This document shows positions 7,691 through 17,848 of a DNA stretch of 64,000 bases, one piece after another. The translations under genes were made by a program, and so were the position numbers. The notes beneath the pieces were generated by a model, which saw only the letters and a list, made by a program, of their open reading frames with translations, ran no database searches and had not been told where the DNA came from. Origin of the DNA: an uncultured Pseudomonadota bacterium (GTDB lineage: Bacteria; Pseudomonadota; Alphaproteobacteria; RF32; CAG-239). The stretch is from the NCBI GenBank assembly GCA_902495305.1, contig CABUWG010000003.1:1-64000 (forward strand), given 5' to 3'. Every line of letters begins with the position of its first letter. The stretch's first letter is position 1.

Positions 7691-9916
7691 ATGCCTGAAA
7701 TTGTTGAAGAAAAAATCCGCAGCGTGGCCTTGGCCGAAGAACTGAGCAGCCGCTATTTGTCTTACGCCATGTCGACAATCGTTTCCCGTTCTTTGCCGGA
7801 CGTCCGTGACGGTCTGAAACCTGTCCACCGCCGTTTGCTCTTTGCCATGCGCCAATTGCACCTTGACCCGAAATCAAGCTTCAAGAAATGCGCCCGCGTT
7901 GTCGGAGATGTTATCGGTAAATATCACCCGCACGGTGATTCCGCCGTTTATCAGGCAATGGCTCGTCTGGCACAAGATTTCTCGGTACGTTATCCGCTGG
8001 TTGACGGACAGGGCAACTTCGGCAATATTGACGGTGACGGGCCGGCTGCCATGCGTTATACCGAAGCCCGCCTGACCGAATTTGCCATGGCTTTGATGGA
8101 AGGGCTGAATGAGAACTCTGTTGACTTCAGAGAAACTTATGACGGAGAAGAAGATGAACCCGTCGTCATGCCGGCTGCTGTTCCTAATTTGTTATGTAAC
8201 GGAACTTCCGGTATTGCCGTCGGCATGGCCACCAATATCCCGCCGCATAATCTGAGCGAAGTCTGTGATGCGCTGCTTTATCAGATTGAAAATCCGGAAT
8301 GCGAAATCGAACCTCTGGTCAAGCGCCTGAAAGGTCCGGACTTCCCGACCGGCGGCATTATCGTAGACAATTTTGCAAGCATCTTGGAAACCTACAAAAC
8401 CGGCCGCGGATATTTTCGTATCCGTGCCCGATGGGAAACCGAAGACCTGAGCCACGGCCAGTATCAGATAATTATTAAGGAAATTCCTTATCAGGTTCAA
8501 AAATCCAAACTGATCGAAAAAATCGCCACGCTGCTGCAGGAGAAAAAGCTTCCGTTGCTGAGCGATGTCCGAGATGAATCGACCCATGACGTCCGTATCG
8601 TACTGGAACCCAAAAACCGCACGGTTGACGCCAAACTGCTGATGGAACACCTGTTTAAAAACACGGATTTGGAAATCCGCTTCAGCATGAACATGAATGT
8701 TTTGGATTCCGACGGCGTTCCGCGTGTGATGAGCATACAGGAAGTTCTGCGCGAATTTTTAAATCATCGTATGATTGTGTTAAAACGCCGTTCCAATTTC
8801 CGGCTCGATAAGATTAATGCCCGCATGGAAATCCTGTCCGGCTATCTGATTGCTTATCTCAATCTGGATGAAATCATTCGTATTATCAGGGAAGAAGACG
8901 ATCCCAAAGCCAAAATGATTGCCGAATTTAAGCTGACGGAAAATCAGGCCGAAGCCATTTTGAATATGAAGCTGCGCAACCTGCGCAAGCTGGAAGAAGC
9001 CGAGATTAAAAATGAATACGACACACTTGCCGCCGAAAAAGGCGAACTGGAAAGCCTGTTGTCCAGCGAGGCCAAAATGTGGGAAGCTGTTGCCGCAGAA
9101 ATTAAGGCCACCAAAGAAAAATTCGGCAAAAAAACGGCGCTCGGCCGCCGCCGCACCGAATTTGCCGAAGTTCCTGACGATATTGAGGTTCCGGTTGAAG
9201 TCTTTGTTGAAAAGGAACCGATTACCATTATCTTGTCACAAAAGGGCTGGATCAGATGTATCAAAGGCCATTCGGATTTGAACGAAGAATTCAAATTCAA
9301 AGATGATGACTCGCTTCTCAAAGCCATCCATGCCCAGACGACGGACAAAATCATTCTGTTTGACACTTCCGGCAAGTTCTTCAACATTTCCGGCAGCGAG
9401 ATTCCGAGCGGCCGCGGTTTCGGCCAGCCGCTGCGCCTGATGGTTGACTTGGGCAATAATGATAATATATGTGATATGTTTGCTTTTGAGCCCAAAGCGC
9501 AATATCTGATTGCTTCTAACACCGGCAAAGGCTTTTTGGTTGATGAAAACCACATCATTGCCCAAACCCGCAACGGCCGCAAGATTATGAACCTTGGTGA
9601 TAACGAAACGACGGTCTTTTGCAAAAAAATCACCGGCGATATGGTCGCCGTTATTGGTGACAACCGCAAGCTTCTGGTCTTTAAGGTTGAAGAAATTCCG
9701 ACAATGGCGCGCGGACGCGGCGTAACGCTGCAAAAGTACAAGGACGGCGGCCTGTCAGACCTTCAAATCTTTAATGAAGCGGACGGCTTTGTCTATAACC
9801 GCGCCGGCGGCACAAAAACCGAAACCGAACTGTTGTCATGGCTCGGCCACCGCGGACAAGTCGGAAAACTGGCGCCGTTCGGCTTTCCGAAAAGCAATAA
9901 ATTTTTGAAAGACTAA
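7691..9916 (+). CDS. parC: DNA topoisomerase IV subunit A
   Basis: ParC is the DNA-cleaving subunit of topoisomerase IV, which unlinks daughter chromosomes together with ParE (not in this window). The 741-residue protein shows [21 protein letters not shown], the [12 protein letters not shown] helix and the [10 protein letters not shown] active-site segment with the catalytic tyrosine at 123. A coiled region and a C-terminal beta-pinwheel domain follow from about residue 490. The length and the lack of a GyrA box favour ParC over GyrA. In the quinolone-binding stretch Ser84 is kept, but the acidic residue found four positions later in E. coli ParC (Glu84) is Gln88 here. Confidence 0.95.
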   Translation: MPEIVEEKIRSVALAEELSSRYLSYAMSTIVSRSLPDVRDGLKPVHRRLLFAMRQLHLDPKSSFKKCARVVGDVIGKYHPHGDSAVYQAMARLAQDFSVRYPLVDGQGNFGNIDGDGPAAMRYTEARLTEFAMALMEGLNENSVDFRETYDGEEDEPVVMPAAVPNLLCNGTSGIAVGMATNIPPHNLSEVCDALLYQIENPECEIEPLVKRLKGPDFPTGGIIVDNFASILETYKTGRGYFRIRARWETEDLSHGQYQIIIKEIPYQVQKSKLIEKIATLLQEKKLPLLSDVRDESTHDVRIVLEPKNRTVDAKLLMEHLFKNTDLEIRFSMNMNVLDSDGVPRVMSIQEVLREFLNHRMIVLKRRSNFRLDKINARMEILSGYLIAYLNLDEIIRIIREEDDPKAKMIAEFKLTENQAEAILNMKLRNLRKLEEAEIKNEYDTLAAEKGELESLLSSEAKMWEAVAAEIKATKEKFGKKTALGRRRTEFAEVPDDIEVPVEVFVEKEPITIILSQKGWIRCIKGHSDLNEEFKFKDDDSLLKAIHAQTTDKIILFDTSGKFFNISGSEIPSGRGFGQPLRLMVDLGNNDNICDMFAFEPKAQYLIASNTGKGFLVDENHIIAQTRNGRKIMNLGDNETTVFCKKITGDMVAVIGDNRKLLVFKVEEIPTMARGRGVTLQKYKDGGLSDLQIFNEADGFVYNRAGGTKTETELLSWLGHRGQVGKLAPFGFPKSNKFLKD

Positions 9917-9953
9917 GCCTTCTTGGTCTTTCTTTTTCAGAAAGGATAACAAT

Positions 9954-10133
9954 ATGGCTGAAATCTTATTTGAATTTAAAAGAAGCGGCAATGTTGTCAA
10001 AGTCAGCGCCATAGAACCGGAAACCCAAACCGAAGTCAGCGTTGTTGTTCCGGCCAATTTGTCTGTTGATGAAATGAAGCTTCAGGCCGCCAAAAGACTA
10101 AACTACGTCTTAAAGAAAAAAGCCGCGGAATAA
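9954..10133 (+). CDS. small DUF6898-like protein
   Basis: A 59-codon gene (MAEILFEFKRSGNVVKVSAI start, KRLNYVLKKKAAE end) lies 37 bases after parC with an AAAGGA ribosome binding site. The pattern of a beta-hairpin (EFxRxGxxVKVxAxxPxTxxEVxVVxP) followed by a helix ending in RLxYVLKK matches the small proteins annotated as DUF6898 in alphaproteobacteria, as I recall them. The function is unknown. Its position suggests cotranscription with parC. Confidence 0.75.
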   Translation: MAEILFEFKRSGNVVKVSAIEPETQTEVSVVVPANLSVDEMKLQAAKRLNYVLKKKAAE

Positions 10134-10188
10134 CGGTGGAAAGAAACAAAATAATATTTAAAAAAACAAAAAAATAAGCTAAACTCAG

Positions 10189-10218
10189 CCCCAAGGGAAA
10201 ATATTTTTAAATTTGGGG
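10189..10218 (+). promoter_or_regulatory. leader hairpin covering a ribosome binding site
   Basis: CCCCAA (10189-10194) can pair with TTGGGG (10213-10218). The GGGGA inside the right arm is the only ribosome binding site of the giant coiled-coil gene that starts at 10229. If it forms, the hairpin would hide the site and lower translation. This is a structural inference from the sequence only. Confidence 0.3.
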
Positions 10219-10228
10219 AAAATTAAAT

Positions 10229-13200
10229 ATGGCAAATCAACCGGTTGAGAATAAATCTGGTCAGGAAAACCGTCTTCCTGCTTATATGACCATGCCGCAA
10301 AAAAACAACTTTGCCGAAGCCGAAGAAACTACGTCTTGGATGGCCGGCAGCCTTCATCGCCTGATGGTTTGGGTAAGTCTCGGCTGGTTCGGCATTGTGC
10401 TGATTTACATCACCCAGTTTTTCGGCTGGTCCAACCTGTTTTTGATGATGCCGGACGAATTCGGCGGCTTCCTTGCCGGCGTAACCTTGCCGCTCGCCGT
10501 TATCTGGGTTGTCATTGCCTATATTGACCGCGGGACAAATTTCAAGCAGGAAGCCAGACTGCTCCGGACATATATGAACAATCTGGTTTATCCGTCCGAC
10601 GCTTCCGGCGCCGAAACCGCTCAGGCTATGGCAGAGGCTATCCGCGCTCAGGTGCAGGAACTTCACGAAGTCACCAGACACGCCACGGAACAAACTGAAT
10701 TTATCAAGAACGAACTCGGCAATCGGGTTGATGACTTTGCCAAACTCGTGGGCGCTCTTGATAACTATTCGTCAAATACCCTGATAGAATTGAATGAAAA
10801 CGTCAAAAACCTTGTAAAAAGCTTTGATTATGTTTCGGACAAGGCCGCTTCGTCAAGCGACAACCTCAAATTGCAGGCCTCTGAATTTTTATCAGTTCAA
10901 AACCAGTTTCAAAATAACATCGGCGAATTGTTCAATAGCCTTGCTCCGCGCCTGCAGGAACTGCAAAATTCCGGACTGTTGCTGAAAAGCATTTCCGATG
11001 AAGCGGGAAGCCGTATGGCCAAAGCCAATGAGCTCATGCTGGAGTTCAATGACCGCGCGGCCAAAAATGTCAGCTATATTACCGATGCCGTTTCGGCTCA
11101 GGCCGGCAAACTTGATGCCGTGGCTCAATCCGCCGCCGCCGGTACCGAACGGACTTATCAATTGATCGAAAAAGGCGTAAACAGGCTGGAAGAAGTCCTG
11201 AGAAGACAAAGCGACATCGCGGATCAGAACAGTCAGCAGCTTGATAAAAACGTTGAGCAGCTTTCTCAAAAGATTCGGGCTCAGGGCGAAGACCTCGGTA
11301 TGGAAGTTGAAAAAATTATTGCCCGCACCAATGCGATCAGCGAAACGATTAATACGCAGGTTGAAGGGCTGCATAACGTCTCTGACAATATTTCCGGCGA
11401 TCTGGAAGAGGTTGATACCCGCTTGAATATGCAGGTAAGCCGCTTGCAGGATCTGCGTAACAGCTCGGTTGCATCTCTGGATGATATGGTTCGCAGCCTT
11501 GATGACAAAAATACCCGCTTTATGGAGGCTGTAGACGCTTCTATTGCCAAGACCAATGAAGCGCTTGCCGGATTGGAACTTCATAAAGAAAATATCCGCC
11601 GGATTTCGGAAGAGGCCGAAACCTCCGTAAAAGGCGTTGACGCCGTCATGGTCGAAAAAGCCAACAACCTGCGCCAAACCGCCGAACAGGCTTGTGCAAA
11701 ACTGACGGAAACCGGCGAGGTTATGCAGAAATTTGCGGCCGGCATTACGGAAGCTTCTTCAATTGTTGAAACGCAAAGCCGTGTCAGCGAAGCCTCTTTG
11801 TCTCAACAGCAGCGCTATATTACATCATCCGTTACCAAACTGGAAGAAATCAAATCCGAACTCAAACGTCAGGTTGACGAACTGCTCAAAACGGCCGGTA
11901 CCATTGATGAAAACGCTTCGGCTTCCGTTATCAGGCTTAAAGAGCAAATGGCCGAAGCGCTCCATGTTTGTGAAAACGTTATCTCCAAAACGCAAGGCCT
12001 TAATGACAACTTGCAATTACAGCGTGAAACGCTTGATGTGGCCACGACCCAGACCTTGTCCAAGGCCTCTCAGTTTGAAGATATTATCAAAACACAAGTT
12101 GCCGGACTGGATAAAGTTTCCCAAAGCCTTGAAGAACGTGCCGACGGCATATCCGATACTCTTGACAGGCATATAGCCGCACTTGATAAAAGTACGGCCG
12201 CCTCGCTGGAAGCCGTTGGTGATGTGGTAACGTCATTTGACAAACAAAACACGATTTTGAAGTCCATTACGGAAAGCACGGTCAACCATGTTGCCGGAGT
12301 GGTTCAAGTCCTTGACGAAAAAGCCGAAGCAATTAACATTTTGTTCAAAAATCAGGAAGACGCTTTCTTTGACGTTTGCGACAAGATTTCCGAAAACACC
12401 AACAACATCGGCACCTCGCTCAAAAAGCAGGTCGGAATTATTGAACAAAGCTCCGACCGTGTCTTCTCCCGTATGGCAATTTTGGAAGAAAACTTTGGCA
12501 AACAAGTGGATTCCATTATGCAGAATTCTGACAAGTCTATCGACAAGCTGACCGAAATTGACAAGATGTTCAGCAATCAAAAACAGCAAATTCAGGATAA
12601 TATGACCGCAATTTGCAATCAAATTACAGAAATTTCCCAATCTTTCCATAGCAATGTCGAAGACTTTACGACCGTGGTAAAAGACGTATCCAAAGAAGCC
12701 GGAAATACGACGGAAAGCATTATGAAAAACTGCTCTCAGATTAAAGAAGCCGAAATTTCTTTGGTCGAAAACGCCAAAAACGCCTCTGCGGCATTGGAAA
12801 ATCATAGCAAAGCTCTGGAAGAAAACATCGGCAAAGTCCGTTCTCAGAGCGAACTGATTAAAAATTCGCTGGATCATCAAAAAGACAGCCTTACCGACAT
12901 TGCCAATGTTGTATCAACTCAGGCGCGTCTGGGTGAAAGCTCTATTGCCCAGCAGTATAAGATGTTGTCCGACGTTTCGGTCGAAGTTGCAAAGCGCATG
13001 AACGATATTAATGCGCAGTTCAAAGAAAACGTTGACATTGTTGCGGAAAACACCTCCAAAATCGCTTATGAATTTGATGTCCTGAGCGATAAGATAATTT
13101 CTGCCGGAGAAGACGTGACTAAGACAACCAAACTGTCGCTGAAGAGCTTGGAGCAGGCCAATATGATTCTGACCCAGACCAGTGACGATATGAATGCCTG

Positions 13201-14230
13201 TGTCAATAAATCGGTTGCCCAGATCGGAAATTCGGCCAAAGAATATGAAAAATACATTGCCGGATTTAATACCGTTACGGCCGAAGCTAGCACCGGCGTT
13301 GTTGAAATCAACAACCTGATTGCGGAACAAAGCAATAAGATGATGAACATTTCCGGTGATACCAAAAAACTGGTTGATTGCTTTAACACGGTTCTCAACG
13401 ACACATCGCTGGAGTTGTCTAAACGTGCCAACGAGGCTTTTGACAAGGTCAAAGGGTTGGGCAAGAACCTGAAAGATTTGAGCCTGCAGGTTGGCGAAAC
13501 CGCAAAAATGAGCTCAATTCACATGGAAAACGCCAGCGACAAAATCCGTGCCACAATTTCCGAGGTTGCTTCCAATGCCGAGCGGATTTCCAATGAGATT
13601 CGTTCTTCCGGTGAGGTTTTCCTGCAGCAATCCAATGTTTTGGTCGCGGTATCAGAAGAAACCGTCAAAAAAATGCAGACGACTATGGAAGGTCTGACAT
13701 CGGCCGCTCACAGTTTTGACGATAAAACCGGCAATATTGTTCAAAGGTCCGAAAAATTCAGCGAAATGTTCCAAACACAGCTGAAAACGCTGCTGGAGAC
13801 TTCGGAAAAGGCCGAAAGCAAATTAGAAAGCATGAAGAAAACATACCAGACAATTACGGTTGACACCTTCCTGAAAGACGCGGCCTTTATGATTGAAAAA
13901 CTCCAGACTATGGCCGTTGACATCAATCGTTTGTTCAACCCTAATGTTGAGGAAGATTTGTGGAAGAAGTTCTACAACGGCGATACCGGTGTCTTTGCCC
14001 GCTACCTGAGCAAAACCATGAGCAAGCAGCAGATCAGTGCCATTCGCGGCGAGTATGAAAGCGATGCAGATTTCCGTACCTTAGTCACACGCTATCTGAA
14101 CGACTTTGAGGGGCTCATTGCTCAGGCCAAAAACAATGAACGTTCCGGCTTGCTGCTTTCAGTCTTTTCCGGCTCTGATGTCGGAAAACTGTACTTCATT
14201 CTGGCCAAGGCCATGGATCGGGTAAACTGA
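10229..14230 (+). CDS. giant membrane-anchored coiled-coil protein
   Basis: The 1333-residue protein has a short cytoplasmic N-terminus and two transmembrane helices (about residues 46-66 and 79-99) joined by a short loop. About 1100 residues of nearly continuous helix follow, rich in Ser, Asn, Glu, Lys and Ala, with loosely repeated units such as TQVxGLxxVSxxL. A compact conserved-looking C-terminal domain begins near residue 1230 (KKFYNGDTGVFARYLSKTMS). Both hairpin helices face the cytoplasm, so the rod is probably cytoplasmic. This layout recalls alphaproteobacterial polarity and scaffold proteins such as Caulobacter TipN, but I see no proof of homology. A chemoreceptor was considered; no HAMP or signalling hairpin is visible. 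A small gene follows after 12 bases. Confidence 0.7.
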   Translation: MANQPVENKSGQENRLPAYMTMPQKNNFAEAEETTSWMAGSLHRLMVWVSLGWFGIVLIYITQFFGWSNLFLMMPDEFGGFLAGVTLPLAVIWVVIAYIDRGTNFKQEARLLRTYMNNLVYPSDASGAETAQAMAEAIRAQVQELHEVTRHATEQTEFIKNELGNRVDDFAKLVGALDNYSSNTLIELNENVKNLVKSFDYVSDKAASSSDNLKLQASEFLSVQNQFQNNIGELFNSLAPRLQELQNSGLLLKSISDEAGSRMAKANELMLEFNDRAAKNVSYITDAVSAQAGKLDAVAQSAAAGTERTYQLIEKGVNRLEEVLRRQSDIADQNSQQLDKNVEQLSQKIRAQGEDLGMEVEKIIARTNAISETINTQVEGLHNVSDNISGDLEEVDTRLNMQVSRLQDLRNSSVASLDDMVRSLDDKNTRFMEAVDASIAKTNEALAGLELHKENIRRISEEAETSVKGVDAVMVEKANNLRQTAEQACAKLTETGEVMQKFAAGITEASSIVETQSRVSEASLSQQQRYITSSVTKLEEIKSELKRQVDELLKTAGTIDENASASVIRLKEQMAEALHVCENVISKTQGLNDNLQLQRETLDVATTQTLSKASQFEDIIKTQVAGLDKVSQSLEERADGISDTLDRHIAALDKSTAASLEAVGDVVTSFDKQNTILKSITESTVNHVAGVVQVLDEKAEAINILFKNQEDAFFDVCDKISENTNNIGTSLKKQVGIIEQSSDRVFSRMAILEENFGKQVDSIMQNSDKSIDKLTEIDKMFSNQKQQIQDNMTAICNQITEISQSFHSNVEDFTTVVKDVSKEAGNTTESIMKNCSQIKEAEISLVENAKNASAALENHSKALEENIGKVRSQSELIKNSLDHQKDSLTDIANVVSTQARLGESSIAQQYKMLSDVSVEVAKRMNDINAQFKENVDIVAENTSKIAYEFDVLSDKIISAGEDVTKTTKLSLKSLEQANMILTQTSDDMNACVNKSVAQIGNSAKEYEKYIAGFNTVTAEASTGVVEINNLIAEQSNKMMNISGDTKKLVDCFNTVLNDTSLELSKRANEAFDKVKGLGKNLKDLSLQVGETAKMSSIHMENASDKIRATISEVASNAERISNEIRSSGEVFLQQSNVLVAVSEETVKKMQTTMEGLTSAAHSFDDKTGNIVQRSEKFSEMFQTQLKTLLETSEKAESKLESMKKTYQTITVDTFLKDAAFMIEKLQTMAVDINRLFNPNVEEDLWKKFYNGDTGVFARYLSKTMSKQQISAIRGEYESDADFRTLVTRYLNDFEGLIAQAKNNERSGLLLSVFSGSDVGKLYFILAKAMDRVN

Positions 14231-14242
14231 CAGGACTAAAAA

Positions 14243-14806
14243 ATGCAGATTTCGACGGCTGAATATAGCTTAAACCGCATATATGATGAAATCTCGTCAT
14301 CAGTCAGCCGTTTATCTGCAAATAAAGAAAAAAGCACCTCTTTTTCTTATGAAAAGCAGGCGGAACGACCTTCCGAAAAGGCTTCTGCTGACTTTAGCTT
14401 TCTTCATATCGGCTGCTTGTCTCCGAGTTCGGCTTTCACCCTGCAAAAATTCATTTCTCAGCCACCGGCGCTGCAATCGGAACAACAAAAAGCAAATAAA
14501 CAAGAGGTTGAAAAGGATAGTTCAGATAAGAAATTAAATAATGAAGTGCAACAAATTGAAAAAGATGATTTTTTAGATGAATTGAAGTCTTTTCTGCCGC
14601 AATATTCCGCTCAGCATATCAGCCGGATTTACGAGGGCGGCGCAACGGTAACGGCCAATGACAACTGGCTGCAAAATTTTAATACGGCACAAAATGCCAA
14701 ATACGCCAGCGAGGCTTATAATTTTGTCTTTAATATCAATAACGAGCCCAAAATCGTCATAGATTTTATGCACCCAAACAATCGGAGCTTTGATTTTAGA
14801 ATATGA
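14243..14806 (+). CDS. hypothetical protein coupled to dusB
   Basis: I do not recognise this 187-residue protein. The first half is low-complexity and polar, with a Lys/Glu-rich linker around residues 90-115. The second half looks folded (LDELKSFLPQYSAQHISRIY, then EAYNFVFNINNEPKIVIDFM). There is no signal peptide or membrane helix. It starts 12 bases after the giant coiled-coil gene, and its stop codon overlaps the dusB start (ATGA), so it is translated between the two and could be a partner of the coiled-coil protein. That link is inference from position. Confidence 0.55.
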   Translation: MQISTAEYSLNRIYDEISSSVSRLSANKEKSTSFSYEKQAERPSEKASADFSFLHIGCLSPSSAFTLQKFISQPPALQSEQQKANKQEVEKDSSDKKLNNEVQQIEKDDFLDELKSFLPQYSAQHISRIYEGGATVTANDNWLQNFNTAQNAKYASEAYNFVFNINNEPKIVIDFMHPNNRSFDFRI

Positions 14807-15771
14807 TTGGTAACATGAATTTCAAAAGCCGGGTCTTTCTTGCACCGATGGCCGGAATTACCGACCGTCCGATGCGCAGGCTAATTGCTTCGCTCGGCGC
14901 AGGTAACATTGTTTCGGAAATGGTTGCCGTCAATGCCTTGCAGCGCCGCAACCCCAAAAGCTACCGGATTGCCGATGTCAGAGATGAAGATTATCCGGTC
15001 ATTGTGCAACTGGTCGGCGGCGAACCGGAACTGTTTGCCGAAGCAGCCAAACTGGTGGCTGAATTGGGCGCGTCTTCCCTTGATATTAATATGGGCTGTC
15101 CGGTCAAAAAAATTGTCAATAATAACTCCGGTTCGGCATTGCTTAAAGACCTGCCGCTGGCCGGAAAAATCATAGAGAGCGTTGTACGGGCCACACCACT
15201 TAAAGTCAGCGTCAAATTCCGCAAAGGCTGGGATAACAATCATGTCAACGCCGTTGATACCGCACGCATGTGCGAGCAGAGCGGGGCGGCTTATATTACA
15301 ATCCACGGCCGGACTCGCAGTGATTTCTATTCCGGCATCGCTGACTGGGACTGTATTGCCGAAGTCAAAAACACAGTAAAAATTCCCGTCATCGGCAACG
15401 GGGACGTTACTTCGCCGCAAAAGGCCAAAGAAATGGTTGATTACACCGGCGTTGACGGCGTTATGGTCGGCCGTGCTGCACTCGGAGCGCCATGGCTTAT
15501 CAATGCCTGCCACTGCTATCTGGAAAACGGCAGCCTTCCGCCGGAACCCGATGTTTTGCAAACAAAACAAATCCTGTTAACCCATATTAAAGAATTGGCA
15601 TCCTATTATGGAGAAAAGTTAGCTTTGCCATTGTCCCGCAAATATGTCTGCTGGTACTGCAAAAATCTGCGTGATGCCCGCCGTTTTCGGGAGAATTATG
15701 TAAAGATTGACAACTTTGCGGATGCATTTTCGGCAATAGATGACTATTTCAATAATTGTGCAAAAATCTGA
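14803..15771 (+). CDS. dusB: tRNA-dihydrouridine synthase B
   Basis: DusB is an FMN enzyme that reduces specific uridines in the tRNA D-loop to dihydrouridine using NADPH. The 322-residue protein has the FMN-barrel start (FLAPMAGITDRPMRRL), the catalytic cysteine in NMGCPVKKI, the HGRTRSDFYSG stretch and the phosphate-binding GNGDVTSPQKA and VMVGRAALGAPW motifs. The ATG overlaps the previous stop by four bases; a second ATG at 14815 is possible. In many alphaproteobacteria dusB (nifR3) is followed by ntrB-ntrC-ntrY-ntrX-trkA. Here trkA follows directly. Confidence 0.95.
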   Translation: MIGNMNFKSRVFLAPMAGITDRPMRRLIASLGAGNIVSEMVAVNALQRRNPKSYRIADVRDEDYPVIVQLVGGEPELFAEAAKLVAELGASSLDINMGCPVKKIVNNNSGSALLKDLPLAGKIIESVVRATPLKVSVKFRKGWDNNHVNAVDTARMCEQSGAAYITIHGRTRSDFYSGIADWDCIAEVKNTVKIPVIGNGDVTSPQKAKEMVDYTGVDGVMVGRAALGAPWLINACHCYLENGSLPPEPDVLQTKQILLTHIKELASYYGEKLALPLSRKYVCWYCKNLRDARRFRENYVKIDNFADAFSAIDDYFNNCAKI

Positions 15772-15783
15772 GGAACAAAGGTT

Positions 15784-17139
15784 ATGAAGATAATCATCGG
15801 CGGCGCCGGCAGTGTCGGAGCCAGTATTATCGGCTATCTGACACAGGGCAGCAACGATATTGTGGTGATAGACAGCAACTCCAAAAATCTGGATGAAATT
15901 TCCAGAGCTTGGGACGTGCGCCCGATTTTGGGATCGGTCTCGCACCCAGAAACCTTAAAAAACGCCAATGCCGCCAATACGGATATCCTTTTGTCGGTCA
16001 CGGACAGTGATGAAGTCAATATCGTGGCCTGCCAGTTAGCCCATACGCTGTTTAATATCCCCGAAAAAATCGCCCGCCTTGACAATGAGGAGTTTCTCTC
16101 TCCGGACTGGGCCGGATTGTATAATGACAGCGATGCCCCGATTGACCTGATTATCTCGCCGGATATTTCGATTGCCACGGCAATTTATAAGCTGATAAAA
16201 CTCCCCGGTGCCTTGGAATCCCTGAGCTTATGCGATGACAATCTAAAACTTGTCGGACTGCGCTGCAGCAAAAAATGCCCGTTGATTAAAACGCCGCTGA
16301 GCCAGCTCTCGCTGCTGGCGCCGGAACTCGATGTCTCTTTTGTCAACATCATCCGCAACGGTTCTTCTTTTATTCCGCGGGATGAAGACATTCTGGATGA
16401 AGGCGATGAAGTCTATTTTCTGGTAGAAAAAAACAAACTTTATGACGCTATTCACGCTTTTGACATGGACAAACCGATGGTCGAGCGCGTTGTTATCTTC
16501 GGCGGCAGCCGGATAGCGCTGCATTTGGCCAAAAAACTGGAACGTGATGACAATATTCTGAGTGTCAAAATCATTGAAAATGACGCCGCCACGGCCCGCC
16601 GGCTGGCCAAACACCTGAACAGCACTTCCGTTATTAACGGCAATCTGATGAATGACACTATAATTCAGGAAGCCGGTATTGAAAACGCCGATGTCGCCGT
16701 CAGCATTACGGAATCAGATAAAGATAACATGCTTTTCCCGCTGCTGGCAAAATCTTTGGGCGCCACGTCAACCATATCTCTGATAAATTCGCGCGCCTAC
16801 ACCAATCTGCTTAACGCACCGGAAAACGTCTGGGTTGACCGCTCGTCCGTTACCATATCCCACATTTTGAAAGAAATCCGCAAAGCCAAAATTGTCAAGG
16901 CACATTCGCTCGGTCGCGGCTTTGGCGAAATCTGGGAGGTAAAAATCGGCGAAACCTCCAAACTGCTTGAAAAAAAGCTTTCTGCCCTAAAGCTTCCGCC
17001 CAACAGCAAAATCTGCGCCCTTTATCGTGATGAAACCGTCACTTTTCCGCTGCCGCAGGAAAAAATCAGCCTGAATGACCGGCTTGTCGTTTATGTCGGA
17101 GCCGAAGCCGTCAAAAAAGCCGAAAAATTATTTTCATAA
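15784..17139 (+). CDS. trkA: Trk potassium uptake regulatory subunit TrkA
   Basis: TrkA is the cytoplasmic NAD(H)-binding peripheral subunit that gates the TrkH potassium channel. The 451-residue protein holds two RCK_N-RCK_C pairs. The first Rossmann motif is IIIGGAGSVGASIIGYL at residues 3-19 and the second is VVIFGGSRIALHLAKKL near residue 238; the second lacks the full GxGxxG. Each pair ends with a beta-rich TrkA_C domain (LIKTPLSQL and LLEKKLSAL regions). Its partner trkH lies 17 kb away at 34403. It sits 12 bases after dusB and 16 bases before a HAD phosphatase gene, in one run that continues to hflX. Confidence 0.95.
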   Translation: MKIIIGGAGSVGASIIGYLTQGSNDIVVIDSNSKNLDEISRAWDVRPILGSVSHPETLKNANAANTDILLSVTDSDEVNIVACQLAHTLFNIPEKIARLDNEEFLSPDWAGLYNDSDAPIDLIISPDISIATAIYKLIKLPGALESLSLCDDNLKLVGLRCSKKCPLIKTPLSQLSLLAPELDVSFVNIIRNGSSFIPRDEDILDEGDEVYFLVEKNKLYDAIHAFDMDKPMVERVVIFGGSRIALHLAKKLERDDNILSVKIIENDAATARRLAKHLNSTSVINGNLMNDTIIQEAGIENADVAVSITESDKDNMLFPLLAKSLGATSTISLINSRAYTNLLNAPENVWVDRSSVTISHILKEIRKAKIVKAHSLGRGFGEIWEVKIGETSKLLEKKLSALKLPPNSKICALYRDETVTFPLPQEKISLNDRLVVYVGAEAVKKAEKLFS

Positions 17140-17155
17140 ACAAGGATATCGGGCG

Positions 17156-17794
17156 ATGATAAAACACATTATCTTTGACTGGGACGGCACGCTTGTAAAT
17201 ACGGTACGTTTTTTGAAAATTTCTTTTGAAGAAACGTTTTCCCACTTTAACATCACAAACATAACCTATCAGTACATCCGTGAAATCTGCGCCGCCAATC
17301 CGGACAAAAATATCTTCGAACTGGTTTTTGAACCGGAGATTCGAAATGAGGCCAAACAGTATTTTTATGCCTTCATGCGGGAGAACCACCTGAAATATAT
17401 CAGCAAACGTCGCGGCGCGGAAGATATTCTGCTATTTTGCAAGAATAACAATATAAAATGTTATATACAGAGCACCAAAGACCGTGAAATTTTGCGACGG
17501 GAGATAGAATTCTGCGGCTGGACGGATTATTTTGTCAGAATATGCGGTTCGGGAGATTATGTAACCAACAAAAACGAGGCCGCCGCCTGCACGGGATTGT
17601 TTTGCGGACAAATCCCGCCGGCAGAAGAAATGCTGGTTCTGGGCGACGGCGCTTCAGACGTTGAAATGGCCAGAACGCTGGGTTGTCCGGTCATTATCGT
17701 TAAGAGTTACGGCCGTTATATCGGTCAGCAGCCGGATTATAAACTGCGCTCGCTGAAAGATTTTGTACCTTTATTGCAAACAATGCTTTACTAA
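17156..17794 (+). CDS. HAD-family phosphatase
   Basis: The 212-residue protein belongs to the haloacid-dehalogenase superfamily and resembles phosphoglycolate phosphatases. Motif I is DWDGTLVNT near residue 8, motif II is the Ser/Thr in YIQSTKDRE, and motif IV is VLGDGASDVEMARTLG near residue 165. An alpha-helical cap lies between motifs I and II. The second Asp of motif I is kept, so it should be catalytic. The substrate is unknown. ATG 17156 follows AAGGA at nine bases; a longer frame from 17075 overlaps trkA and is not supported. The gene sits between trkA and hfq, a place where alphaproteobacteria often keep one variable gene. Confidence 0.8.
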   Translation: MIKHIIFDWDGTLVNTVRFLKISFEETFSHFNITNITYQYIREICAANPDKNIFELVFEPEIRNEAKQYFYAFMRENHLKYISKRRGAEDILLFCKNNNIKCYIQSTKDREILRREIEFCGWTDYFVRICGSGDYVTNKNEAAACTGLFCGQIPPAEEMLVLGDGASDVEMARTLGCPVIIVKSYGRYIGQQPDYKLRSLKDFVPLLQTMLY

Positions 17795-17848
17795 TAAGAC
17801 AAAATGTTGTTAAACTAACAAAAAACATAATAATAAAAGGATAAAAAC

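Noticed and set aside
7691..9916. Gyrase subunit A
   Set aside because: The length of 741 residues and the lack of a GyrA box favour topoisomerase IV subunit A.
10229..14230. Methyl-accepting chemotaxis protein
   Set aside because: No ligand domain, HAMP domain or conserved signalling hairpin; the coiled coil is far longer than in receptors.
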